Shown here: in pieces, positions 1-5,648 of the stretch | How the letters are laid out: each line of letters opens with the position of its first letter | Position numbering within the stretch: the first letter of the stretch is position 1 | Source of the DNA: Thermoflexales bacterium | GTDB lineage: Bacteria; Chloroflexota; Anaerolineae; B4-G1 | NCBI GenBank assembly: GCA_007118795.1 | Contig: SKQX01000101.1 | Location: forward strand, 1 to 7,689 | Direction: 5' to 3' | Length of the DNA stretch: 7,689 nucleotides | Notes under the pieces: model-generated | The model's input: the letters and a program-made list of their open reading frames with translations, nothing else | What the model was told of the DNA's origin: nothing | Database searches by the model: none | Made by a program: the position numbers and the translations under genes

Positions 1-302
1 AGGGCCACGCCCACGGTCAGGGGAGCCGCAAAGGTGATATCGCGTACGATACACTGTTCCCTGGAATAGCGAGGTTCCTCAAACCGATAGCGTAGGTCGA
101 ACTGCGCTTCTCGGGCGGCAGAGCCCGGCAGATAGAGTTTCAGGGTCCCGTCGTAGCTTTCAATGGGGGAAATCTCGTCAAACAGTTCAGCCAGCCCCTC
201 TTCCTGCAGCCAGTTGAAGAACTTCAACTGGATCTGGAGCAGCGGTGGCAGCGCTTGCGCTTTCGTTATCCGCGCATAGGATTTGATCGCCGGGTAGTAC
301 AT
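1..302 (-). CDS. rpoB: DNA-directed RNA polymerase subunit beta, N-terminal fragment (cut by window edge)
   Basis: This is the first 100 residues of the beta subunit of RNA polymerase, which with beta' forms the catalytic core. The ATG at 302-300 opens MYYPAIKSYARI. Then comes a stretch typical of RpoB N-termini: IQLKFFNWLQEEGLAELFDE, ISPIE, a short beta-rich part, FEEPRYSREQC, and RDITFAAPLTVGV at the edge. These match the conserved 'IQL.S(Y/F).WF...GL.ELF.EISPI' and 'RD.T(Y/F)AAPL' blocks of the protrusion/lobe region. An in-frame TAG two codons upstream makes this ATG the first possible start. A GGGAGG ribosome site lies 13 nt upstream, a rather long spacing. The rest of the gene, and presumably rpoC, lie off the low-coordinate edge. 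The gene has its own promoter and is not preceded by rplL, the usual neighbour in many bacteria. Confidence 0.95.
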   Translation of the reverse strand, partial: MYYPAIKSYARITKAQALPPLLQIQLKFFNWLQEEGLAELFDEISPIESYDGTLKLYLPGSAAREAQFDLRYRFEEPRYSREQCIVRDITFAAPLTVGVA

Positions 303-315
303 AGTCTAACCTGTT

Positions 316-321
316 CCTCCC
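316..321 (-). promoter_or_regulatory. Ribosome binding site of rpoB
   Basis: On the minus strand this reads GGGAGG (GGGAGGAA in context). It is a strong Shine-Dalgarno match 13 nt from the rpoB ATG. The spacing is longer than the usual 5-9 nt, but there is no alternative in-frame start between it and the ATG. Confidence 0.6.
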
Positions 322-327
322 AAGAAA

Positions 328-352
328 CGGAGCTCCATGCATGGGAGCTCCG
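328..352 (-). promoter_or_regulatory. Hairpin in the rpoB 5' leader
   Basis: A perfect 9-bp inverted repeat has arms CGGAGCTCC at 328-336 and GGAGCTCCG at 344-352 and a 7-nt loop. It falls in the first part of the predicted rpoB leader, between the inferred transcription start near 366 and the ribosome binding site at 316-321. No T-run follows on the minus strand, so it does not look like an intrinsic terminator. It could stabilise the mRNA 5' end, bind a protein as a DNA palindrome, or affect translation. The structure is visible; the function is inferred. Confidence 0.6.
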
Positions 353-372
353 GATTATGACACAGACCCCTT

Positions 373-400
373 ATTTTATCAGACCTCTGCCAATTGTCAA
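373..400 (-). promoter_or_regulatory. Sigma70-type promoter for rpoB
   Basis: On the minus strand there is a perfect -35 box TTGACA (400-395), a 16-bp spacer and a -10 box TAAAAT (378-373). Transcription should begin near 366, giving a leader of roughly 64 nt before the rpoB ATG. This is the strongest promoter match in the 303-661 gap and it is correctly oriented. It implies that rpoB is transcribed independently of the acetyltransferase gene upstream. Confidence 0.75.
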
Positions 401-433
401 ACCACTGGCACAGAACCCAGGAGCACTTGTTTT

Positions 434-533
434 AGACCTTTGAGATTTTCGCACGGCCTGTCAAGACCCGAAAACGCCTTCGGCTGGCACAAGAAAGCGT
501 GCTGCGAGGTGTCAATCGAAACCTCAAAGGTCT
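434..533 (-). repeat. Long imperfect inverted repeat upstream of the rpoB promoter
   Basis: The left arm at 434-451 begins AGACCTTTGAG and ends TTTCG. The right arm at 517-533 begins CGAAA and ends CTCAAAGGTCT. They pair over 11 bp plus 5 bp, separated by a small 1x2 internal bulge, and enclose about 65 nt. The enclosed part has small inner hairpins, for example CCGAA/TTCGG and GCAC/GTGC on the minus strand. It lies between the acetyltransferase stop and the rpoB promoter. It could be a folded RNA element if transcription reads through, or a pair of protein binding sites on DNA. No family is recognised. Confidence 0.55.
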
Positions 534-661
534 CTCGTGCCAAAACCCTTGCTGCTGCACAGAACCGTTAGGGCTCTATCACTCTCGCCGTTGGGGCCGC
601 GAGGGCCAGCGGTCTCGTCCCGCCTTCGCTGTCGGCCGCAGCCACCCCTGGGTCAATCCGT

Positions 662-1753
662 TCAGCCCGGTCGCACCTTCGACCGGTCGCTCATACCACT
701 CCTGCCAACCCCGGGCACCACCGCACCTCGCCCGGTGCCCGCTTCGTCAGGGCCGGTGGGCTCTCTCGATCTGATCGGTATGCGCCGGCTCAGCCTCCGT
801 TTCATCTGCACCAAGGTGTGCGTCGTGCCGAACCCCTGATCCTGCAGGGCAGGCGCCACCGGATCCAGCTTCTGGGGCAGTACGGCGGCGATGGGCTTCT
901 CAGGCGACCCCCTCAGGCTCGCCAACCCCCGCCGCACCAGAGGGCGCCCCAGGTCCTCGTCCCCAGGGCGGACGAGGACCTCCAAGCGATTCGGGAACGC
1001 GCCCCTCTCTCGCACGGCCCGCACCGCGCCCACGATCCCGCCCTGCCCCGGCGACACCCACCACTGCTCTCCCCCACGGCGCAGCCAGAATCGTAGCCTG
1101 CGCGCCCAATGGGGCCGGTAGTCGGCCTCTCGAATCTCCAACAGGGGTCGCTGCTGCTCAGGAATCAAAGCCCGCACCAGGTCCGCCAAGTCATGGCCAT
1201 CTCTGCTGGTGGCCCGCCGCACACCGTCTGGCCCAGGCCGCTGGTACGAGAGCCCCTCCGGCCGCAGCAAGTGCAGAGTCCGGCCCACCTCAGAAAAGCC
1301 CAAGCCGGTATAGAGCCGCCGCGCCTCCGCGTTGTCCGCGCGTACCTCCAGCCCCACCCAGCGACCTCCAGCCTCGGAGATCAGCTGCAGGGCCGCCTCC
1401 ATGAGGGCCGTGGCAATACCCCGTCGGCGCCAGTCCGGGTGGACGACCACGTTCCCAATCAGGTAGCCCCCTGGACGGCGGGCCCGACGGAGAGATAGAT
1501 TGCCCACGATCCGTCCGCCCTCCACCCACACCAGGCCGGGAGAGACGGCCACCATCCCCCGTAGGGCCCACAGCCACTGTACCAGTACACCGCCCCGGGC
1601 GAACCGGCGCATACGGGCCAGCGTCGCCCGGGCGACGGGATCCAGCCTGTCACCGAAGGCGAGATCGATCAACTCCACCACCGCTTCTAGATCCTGGAAA
1701 GGATCAAGGGGGCGAAGGCGACCGTCGCCCTCCATCTGCTTCGCCACGGTCAC
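662..1753 (-). CDS. GNAT-family N-acetyltransferase with a second, degenerate GNAT-like half
   Basis: This is a probable acetyl-CoA-dependent N-acetyltransferase; the substrate cannot be told from sequence. Numbered from the ATG at 1762, residues ~15-165 form a standard GNAT domain. GNVVVHPDWRRRGIATALM at ~103-121 carries the R-x-x-G-x-A acetyl-CoA pyrophosphate loop, and NAEARRLYTGLGF at ~144-156 is the motif B region. Residues ~180-322 look like a second, diverged GNAT half, with RLEVLVRP at ~259-266 and ALQDQGFGTTHTLVQMKRRL at ~305-324, but no clear CoA loop. The last ~40 residues are Arg/Gly/Pro-rich and probably disordered. Start choice: AAGAGG at 1763-1768 directly abuts the ATG at 1762-1760 but is 9 nt from an in-frame GTG at 1753-1751. 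I therefore prefer GTG (363 residues); the ATG gives 366. The gene begins just after the DUF6504-like gene and is probably in the same operon. Confidence 0.85.
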   Translation of the reverse strand: MTVAKQMEGDGRLRPLDPFQDLEAVVELIDLAFGDRLDPVARATLARMRRFARGGVLVQWLWALRGMVAVSPGLVWVEGGRIVGNLSLRRARRPGGYLIGNVVVHPDWRRRGIATALMEAALQLISEAGGRWVGLEVRADNAEARRLYTGLGFSEVGRTLHLLRPEGLSYQRPGPDGVRRATSRDGHDLADLVRALIPEQQRPLLEIREADYRPHWARRLRFWLRRGGEQWWVSPGQGGIVGAVRAVRERGAFPNRLEVLVRPGDEDLGRPLVRRGLASLRGSPEKPIAAVLPQKLDPVAPALQDQGFGTTHTLVQMKRRLSRRIPIRSREPTGPDEAGTGRGAVVPGVGRSGMSDRSKVRPG

Positions 1754-1762
1754 GGTTCTCAT

Positions 1763-1768
1763 CCTCTT
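1763..1768 (-). promoter_or_regulatory. Ribosome binding site that argues for the GTG start of the acetyltransferase
   Basis: The minus strand reads AAGAGG immediately before an ATG at 1762, which leaves no spacer. An in-frame GTG at 1753 sits 9 nt away, a normal distance. This makes the GTG the better start unless the ATG is used without this site. Confidence 0.45.
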
Positions 1769-1775
1769 AGACGGT

Positions 1776-2018
1776 TCAAACAGCGAACCCGGGCACCGGC
1801 CCCCGAGCGACGGACCAGCGGAGCGTCCTCTGATCCAGACGGAGCTGGAAGACGCGTCCGCCCATAGCCATCACGTTGAAACAGCGTTCGTCGGCCTCCC
1901 GCCAGCGGCGTCCTACGCCCTCCACAGAGAGCATGTGACCGTGCCACTCGAAGCGCCGCGGGGTGACGTCCCCCTGAGGCGTGAATACGGCCTCCACAGT
2001 GGTCAGCTCACCGGTCAC
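1776..2018 (-). CDS. Small conserved protein, DUF6504-like, translationally coupled to pncC
   Basis: This is an 80-residue soluble protein of unknown function. It starts with GTG at 2018-2016, and the last three bases of that GTGA are the pncC stop codon, so the two genes overlap by 4 nt and are probably translationally coupled. The sequence runs from VEAVFTPQGDVTPRRFEWHG through VEGVGRRWRE to GRVFQLRLDQRTLRWSVARG. This pattern (a beta strand, 'P..F.W.G', a '.RWRE' turn, then 'F.L..D..T..W...R') resembles the DUF6504 family as I remember it, seen in Actinobacteria and Chloroflexota, sometimes near DNA repair genes. There is no signal peptide, membrane segment or obvious catalytic motif. The gene stops 13 nt before the ATG of the acetyltransferase. 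The gene call is secure from its position in the operon; the family name is tentative. Confidence 0.75.
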   Translation of the reverse strand: MTGELTTVEAVFTPQGDVTPRRFEWHGHMLSVEGVGRRWREADERCFNVMAMGGRVFQLRLDQRTLRWSVARGPVPGFAV

Positions 2019-2506
2019 AGTTCCCCCTCCAGGTAGGCGCGCAGCAGATCCAGGGCTGCCTCAGCGGACCAGGCCCGATTCTGCCGGCGATCCCCGTCCC
2101 AGAGATAGCGCTGCGCCAACTCGGCCCCGGGCCCGGCGAGGCCGACGTAGACCAGACCGACGGGTTTCTCGGCTGTGCCCCTGCCAGGACCGGCTATGCC
2201 GGTGACGGAGAGGCCCAGGTCGGCCTCCATGAGCCCCCGCACCCGTCGGGCCATCTCGATGGCGGCGGGTTCGCTGACCGCGCCGTGCAGCCGCAGAGTC
2301 TCCCCGTGCACACCCAGCACCCGCTCCTTGACGTCGGACGCGTAGGCCACGACAGAACCAAGGTAATACGCTGAGCTTCCCGGCACGTCCGTGATCCGGG
2401 TCCCGACCAGGCCTCCGGTGCAGGACTCGGCCACCGCGAGGGTGAACCCGCGCTCCTTTAACAAGCGCCCCACCACAACCTCCACGTCGCTCTCGTGCGC
2501 TGACAT
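2015..2506 (-). CDS. pncC: Nicotinamide-nucleotide amidase (CinA C-terminal domain, stand-alone)
   Basis: PncC deamidates nicotinamide mononucleotide to nicotinate mononucleotide and ammonia, returning NMN (for example from NAD-dependent DNA ligase) to NAD synthesis in the cytoplasm. The 163 residues are about the size of a single-domain enzyme such as E. coli PncC. Diagnostic motifs are AESCTGG at 26-32, whose Ser is the proposed nucleophile, SVVAYASDVK at 51-60, GAVSEP at 75-80, and VTGIAGPGRGTAEKPVGLVY at 101-120. The N-terminal molybdopterin-binding-like domain of full CinA proteins is absent. The frame stays open further upstream to 2743, but the ATG at 2506 is chosen because AGGAGG lies 7 nt before it and homology starts here. 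It is the first gene of a probable operon with the 80-residue protein and the acetyltransferase. Confidence 0.93.
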   Translation of the reverse strand: MSAHESDVEVVVGRLLKERGFTLAVAESCTGGLVGTRITDVPGSSAYYLGSVVAYASDVKERVLGVHGETLRLHGAVSEPAAIEMARRVRGLMEADLGLSVTGIAGPGRGTAEKPVGLVYVGLAGPGAELAQRYLWDGDRRQNRAWSAEAALDLLRAYLEGEL

Positions 2507-2513
2507 CGCCGCC

Positions 2514-2519
2514 CCTCCT
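2514..2519 (-). promoter_or_regulatory. Ribosome binding site of pncC
   Basis: The minus strand reads AGGAGG, a full Shine-Dalgarno core, 7 nt from the ATG at 2506. It fixes the start well inside the longer open frame, which extends to 2743. Confidence 0.85.
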
Positions 2520-2571
2520 GACAACCTCCCATATATGGACGCCCGGGGCGCGACCCAGAGTCCGCCCCCAC

Positions 2572-2596
2572 CCTGTGGACAGCAGCATGCCACAGG
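2572..2596 (-). promoter_or_regulatory. Short hairpin in the pncC leader
   Basis: The arms CCTGTGG (2572-2578) and CCACAGG (2590-2596) pair over 7 bp around an 11-nt loop. They lie inside the predicted pncC leader. There is no T-run, so a terminator is unlikely. Any role is inferred only from position. Confidence 0.3.
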
Positions 2597-2621
2597 CCCG
2601 GTCGTCCCAGCAGATGCAGCT

Positions 2622-2649
2622 ATTGTAGCACGAAGGCAATGCGGATCAA
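2622..2649 (-). promoter_or_regulatory. Promoter of the pncC operon
   Basis: On the minus strand TTGATC (2649-2644) is followed after 16 bp by TACAAT (2627-2622). The -10 box is one base from consensus. A start near 2615 would give a leader of about 108 nt before the pncC ATG. It is the best promoter match upstream of this operon. Confidence 0.6.
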
Positions 2650-2823
2650 GGTGATTACGGGGGGAAAGGGCCAGCCCGGTTGGGTCGGACCGTAAGGCGG
2701 GCCGGCGGCGCGTGACCCCGGCGCGGTCCCGAGCCCGGGTCAAACGGAGTCATCCCGGGCGCCCAGGGCTATCCGCAGTTCGCGGATGGAGAGGGGTAGA
2801 GAAGGAGCTGGAAGGAACACCCG

Positions 2824-2943
2824 ATGGCAGTAGACCCGCTGAGGAGGATGGGCCGGCAGAGGCGACAGAGGAACGAGGAGCTCCCACCGAAGAAACCGGT
2901 CGCCGGGGCCGGCGACCAGTCCAGGGGCCAGACGAGGGCCTAG
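2824..2943 (+). CDS. Possible small gene of 39 codons, unrecognised
   Basis: A plus-strand ATG at 2824 opens a 39-codon frame ending in TAG at 2941-2943. AAGGA (2812-2816) lies 7 nt before the ATG, a good ribosome site, and a further AAGGAG lies at 2802-2807. Third codon positions are strongly G/C, as expected for genes here. The product would be a very basic, Arg/Gln-rich peptide (MAVDPLRRMGRQRRQRNEEL then a Pro/Lys/Gly-rich tail) without a membrane segment. A 7-bp hairpin begins two bases after the stop. Against it: it would be the only plus-strand gene in the window, no plus-strand promoter is convincing, it contains a strong inverted repeat, and no family is recognised. GC-rich intergenic DNA can produce such frames by chance. 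Confidence 0.25.
   Translation: MAVDPLRRMGRQRRQRNEELPPKKPVAGAGDQSRGQTRA
2898..2917 (-). terminator. Candidate terminator hairpin downstream of tRNA-Glu
   Basis: GGTCGCC (2898-2904) and GGCGACC (2911-2917) form a GC-rich stem that can zip to 9 bp. On the minus strand it is followed by GGTTTCTTC, a weak T-rich tail, about 90 nt past the tRNA 3' end. This fits a weak intrinsic terminator for the tRNA transcript, but the tail is not a clean T-run. Confidence 0.35.
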
Positions 2944-2945
2944 CG

Positions 2946-2963
2946 GCCAGACCCTTGTCTGGC
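2946..2963. terminator. Candidate hairpin between tRNA-Glu and the small plus-strand frame
   Basis: GCCAGAC (2946-2952) and GTCTGGC (2957-2963) form a perfect 7-bp stem with a 4-nt loop. It lies 43 nt beyond the tRNA-Glu 3' end on the minus strand, and 2 nt beyond the stop of the 2824-2943 frame on the plus strand. Neither side has a proper T-run, so termination is only a possibility. Confidence 0.3.
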
Positions 2964-3005
2964 TTGACAGAAGTTTATCACCGACCTTGTTCTGACCTGG
3001 GAGAG

Positions 3006-3080
3006 TACCCCCAAGGGGATTCGAACCCCTGCCGCGGGCTTGAAAGGCCCGTGTCCTAGACCAGACTAGACGATGGGGGC
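3006..3080 (-). tRNA. tRNA-Glu (anticodon UUC)
   Basis: The minus strand folds as a standard cloverleaf. The acceptor is GCCCCCA (3080-3074) paired with TGGGGGT (3013-3007), with discriminator A at 3006. The D arm contains GTCTAG...AGGAC. The anticodon stem CGGGC/GCCCG encloses CTTTCAA, which carries TTC. The T arm AGGGG-TTCGAAT-CCCCT has the canonical GTTCGAAT. The anticodon loop and D arm match glutamate tRNAs. It charges glutamate for GAA and GAG codons, and in lineages using transamidation or the C5 pathway it can also feed other routes. No 3' CCA is encoded, so it must be added after transcription. The first pair is G1:U72 rather than G:C. It has its own promoter and stands alone between two protein operons. 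Confidence 0.97.
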
Positions 3081-3090
3081 ATCCGGCGCT

Positions 3091-3118
3091 ATTCTACCAC
3101 AAACGCCACCGGGGTCAA
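3091..3118 (-). promoter_or_regulatory. Promoter of tRNA-Glu
   Basis: On the minus strand TTGACC (3118-3113), a 16-bp spacer and TAGAAT (3096-3091) form a near-consensus sigma70-type promoter. Transcription would start near 3084, only a few bases before the mature tRNA 5' end at 3080, so the 5' leader is very short. Confidence 0.75.
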
Positions 3119-3243
3119 GCTCTGCACGGTTGAGCGACGGTTCTCACAGTCGGTCTGAGAGTCGGCTGGTACAGACAGTTTTGGGAGACCGTCTTGCGAG
3201 ACAGCGGCCTCTCAGGTCAGACGCGCCCGACTCGACGTGCGCG

Positions 3244-3285
3244 GCCCGGCCCACGGGTCATCTCTTCGCCTCCTCGGGGCCGGGC
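3244..3285 (-). terminator. Possible terminator-like inverted repeat after the transglutaminase gene
   Basis: GCCCGGCCC (3244-3252) and GGGCCGGGC (3277-3285) pair perfectly over 9 bp around a 24-nt loop. It lies 24 nt beyond the stop of the transglutaminase gene. The large loop and missing T-run make it a weak candidate. The rest of the 3081-3309 gap holds the tRNA promoter and many short GTCTG/GAGAC words, with nothing I recognise. Confidence 0.3.
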
Positions 3286-3309
3286 GTGCACCGGGGCCAG
3301 ACGCAACCA

Positions 3310-5643
3310 CTAGCCCAACCCCACCGCCCGGCGGAGCTTCGCCTCCCAGGAGAGCCAGCGGATGTCGCGAGCGGCCTCCTGTGCCCGGTAGACACTGCGC
3401 CGGTGCGGGCCGTAGGTCGCTCCCTGATACGCGAGCGCCAGACGGATCACCGCCTGCGACGCCTCAGGCAGGATAGCACCCAGATCCGCCGCCCGCTCAG
3501 CGGGGGTGTCGGCCGACCCGGGTGGGGCTCCCAGGCGCAACAGCGCCCGATCGAGCTCTATGTAGGCCTTCTCCAAGGGGCTGAGACGCGCCCGGTGGGC
3601 CCAGCGCCGAACATAGACCGGGGGTGTCCAGCCCAGATTCCGGACAGCCCTCTCCAGTAGCACGGCGAAGGGTGGGAGGGAACGGCGGCGGCGCCAACGC
3701 CAGAACGCCACCATCAGGATGGCCGCAGCGGCAGCCGCTATCAGCCGGTACGATGAGCGAATCCGCGCGACCAGAGTCGGGGGGCCTAGCGGCACTGTAT
3801 CACCCACCGGCATGTCAAGGTAACCGTTCATCATCTCCAGGCCCTCGGGCCACAGATCGTCAGGTCCACCACCTGGCGGGATGCGGTCGCGGTCGTCGTC
3901 ATCGGGTCCGATCTCGCCCCGGGGGCGGCTGATGGGATCCTCCGAGGCGGTGGGCTCAAACTCGACCCACCCCAGCCCGGGGAAGTAGACCTCGGGCCAG
4001 GCGTGAGCATTCCGCTCCGCGACCAAGTGGGTGTTCGTCCCCGGTTGGCGCTCCCCGGCGCCGAAGCCCACGGCCAAGCGCGCCGGAATCCCCAGGACGC
4101 GCAGCAGGACGACCTGGGACGAGGCGTAGTAGTTGCAGAACCCCGTCTGGTAGTCGAACAGGAACCAGTCCAGCACCTCCTGATCCCGCGGAGCGCTCTC
4201 CAGCATCGTCTGGCTGTACTGGATGTTATGGCGCAGGTAGCGCGTGACGGCCGCCACCGCATCATAGGGATTCTCATAGTCGCCAGCGATCTGCCGAGCC
4301 AGCTCTTCGGTGCGGGCCGTGATGGACTCCGGGACCTGCAGATACCGGTCCGTCACCCACTCGGGATAATCGGTGCCCGTGGCTCGCAGCTCCGCCATGG
4401 TTGCGGCGGTGACGGAGGAGCGCACGGCATAGGTCTCACCAGCTTCGAGAAACGGGGTCGCCCGGAGCGCAGCCACATCGACGGTCCCGTCGGCGTTGTG
4501 GGCCAGGTTCACTTCAACGGCACGGCTGGCCCACAGGGGCTGAGGCCCAACGAGGAGCGTGGCCACCGGCTCGTAGGACGTGAAGGTAAAGGTGACGGTC
4601 TCGCGCCCCTCCAGCTCCGGGAGGGGATAGTCGGCGGCCGTAGGCTGGAAGGTCTCCGTACTGGGGAACGCCGTGGCGCTCCAGCGGCCGTCCGCGTAGT
4701 GGTCGTAGACTCGGGCCCGCCAGTAATGACGCTGGTACGGCCCACTCTCCTCGGGTACCTGGACGGCGGCTACCAGAGCATCAGACAGCTCGCTTCCGCT
4801 CCCCAGAGCGAGCTCACCGCCGTAGTAACGGGCGGGACGGGGCGGGCCGAGACGCTCCAGGGAAGCGAACAGGTCGTTGAACCGCTGTTCCCACGGGGCG
4901 GTAGCCTGGTCCCAGGCTCGTCGCGCCGCCGGGAGGGCCCCGGCCATGGACGGGACGGTCCAAGCCAGCAGGATCACCAGCACCGCGGCCGCCACCACGG
5001 CATAGCTGATATCCAGGCCGGCCAGGGGCGGAATGCGCGCCCCCTCCTCCTCCCACTGACGGCGCAGCTGGAGATACGTCAGGCGAGCCAGCAGCAGGAG
5101 CGCCAGAAGGAGATAAGCGACCAGATACCATAACCCCCGGTCCCTGTACATATCCGACGTATGGATCAACAGGATGCCTGCCCCTGGGGGCAGGATGATA
5201 CGCCAGGGTTCGGCACGTCGGGTAAGGGAGTAACCGACGTAGACGCTCAGCAGCCAGGTGAGGCTGGCCATAGCGAACAGAAACAGGGCCGGATCCCGCA
5301 CCGGCCGTTGGTAGACGAACAGCTGGAAAGAATGCGTGAGACGGTTGACGAGGACGATCAGTCGATCGCTCCACAGCACATCCTCCGCCACGTAGCTCAC
5401 GTTGAGGATCAGCTGCCAGGGCACCACAAACAGGCCGTACAACGTCGCGAAACCGGCTGCCAGAGCAGGGTGAAAGATGCTGTATCCCAGCGCCAGCCCA
5501 GCCACCAACCCGAGGAACAAAACCGTCTGGACCAACCCCAGATGAGCCACCCACTCGGTCGCCATAAGACGGGCAGCGGCAGTCACCAGAAGGCCGATAA
5601 GCAAAAATACAGCTGCAACGTCCCACCATCGTGATGAGCGCAT
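3310..5643 (-). CDS. TgpA-like membrane transglutaminase with C-terminal DUF4129-like domain
   Basis: This membrane protein has an extracytoplasmic papain-like transglutaminase core. Related proteins act in peptide cross-linking or proteolysis, and Pseudomonas TgpA is essential, but the substrate here is unknown. Of 777 residues, ~6-235 hold about six or seven hydrophobic segments. Residues ~440-568 are the transglutaminase core: Cys503 in TGFCNYYAS, His547 in ERNAHAWPEVYFPGLGW, and an acidic third position in VEFEPT (Glu563, where many members have Asp). An acidic linker (PDDDDRDR) is followed by a single membrane helix at ~633-648 and an Arg-rich stop-transfer, then a cytoplasmic DUF4129-like tail (~655-757) including LSPLEKAYIELDRALLRLG. 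Start: ATG at 5643, with GGAG 9 nt upstream. The frame extends to TTG at 5658, but that would overlap the DUF58 stop without a ribosome site. It begins 5 nt after the DUF58 gene, so the two are one operon. Confidence 0.92.
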   Translation of the reverse strand: MRSSRWWDVAAVFLLIGLLVTAAARLMATEWVAHLGLVQTVLFLGLVAGLALGYSIFHPALAAGFATLYGLFVVPWQLILNVSYVAEDVLWSDRLIVLVNRLTHSFQLFVYQRPVRDPALFLFAMASLTWLLSVYVGYSLTRRAEPWRIILPPGAGILLIHTSDMYRDRGLWYLVAYLLLALLLLARLTYLQLRRQWEEEGARIPPLAGLDISYAVVAAAVLVILLAWTVPSMAGALPAARRAWDQATAPWEQRFNDLFASLERLGPPRPARYYGGELALGSGSELSDALVAAVQVPEESGPYQRHYWRARVYDHYADGRWSATAFPSTETFQPTAADYPLPELEGRETVTFTFTSYEPVATLLVGPQPLWASRAVEVNLAHNADGTVDVAALRATPFLEAGETYAVRSSVTAATMAELRATGTDYPEWVTDRYLQVPESITARTEELARQIAGDYENPYDAVAAVTRYLRHNIQYSQTMLESAPRDQEVLDWFLFDYQTGFCNYYASSQVVLLRVLGIPARLAVGFGAGERQPGTNTHLVAERNAHAWPEVYFPGLGWVEFEPTASEDPISRPRGEIGPDDDDRDRIPPGGGPDDLWPEGLEMMNGYLDMPVGDTVPLGPPTLVARIRSSYRLIAAAAAAILMVAFWRWRRRRSLPPFAVLLERAVRNLGWTPPVYVRRWAHRARLSPLEKAYIELDRALLRLGAPPGSADTPAERAADLGAILPEASQAVIRLALAYQGATYGPHRRSVYRAQEAARDIRWLSWEAKLRRAVGLG

Positions 5644-5648
5644 ATCGA

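Larger units (their letters stand above)
303..661. other. Intergenic region between the acetyltransferase gene and rpoB
   Basis: This 359-bp gap has no credible gene. It holds the rpoB ribosome site, leader hairpin and promoter, and the 434-533 inverted repeat. Three copies of the -35-like word TTGACA occur on the minus strand (400-395, 464-459, 515-510). Only the first has a convincing -10 box. I see no clear intrinsic terminator after the acetyltransferase stop at 662. The short open frames here lack ribosome sites and overlap regulatory sequence. Confidence 0.7.
2507..3005. other. Intergenic region between tRNA-Glu and pncC
   Basis: This 499-bp stretch holds the pncC ribosome site, leader hairpin and promoter. 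It also has several GC-rich inverted repeats: GCCCGGG/CCCGGGC at 2733-2760, GGTCGCC/GGCGACC at 2898-2917 and GCCAGAC/GTCTGGC at 2946-2963. The last two could end transcription of tRNA-Glu. A possible 39-codon plus-strand gene at 2824-2943 is listed separately. I recognise no other gene. Confidence 0.6.

Noticed and set aside
1500..2036. Plus-strand open frame of 178 codons
   Set aside because: Antisense to the acetyltransferase and DUF6504-like genes, with Ser/Thr/Arg/Pro-rich sequence and no domain.
2507..2743. Longer pncC reading frame starting at 2743
   Set aside because: The extra 79 residues are low-complexity, overlap the predicted promoter and leader, and the ATG at 2506 has a full ribosome site and matches where the family begins.
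2712..3059. Plus-strand open frame of 115 codons
   Set aside because: It runs through the antisense of tRNA-Glu and has no good ribosome site; the composition is Glu/Arg/Gly-rich without a domain.
3120..3240. Cluster of GTCTG, GAGAC and TGAGAG words between tRNA-Glu and the transglutaminase gene
   Set aside because: The words form only short 4-5 bp pairings and imperfect direct repeats; I could not define a unit or a stable structure.
4003..5133. Plus-strand open frame of 376 codons
   Set aside because: It is exactly antisense to the transglutaminase gene, has low-complexity Arg/Gly/Gln-rich sequence and no recognisable domain. In GC-rich DNA the complementary strand often stays open.
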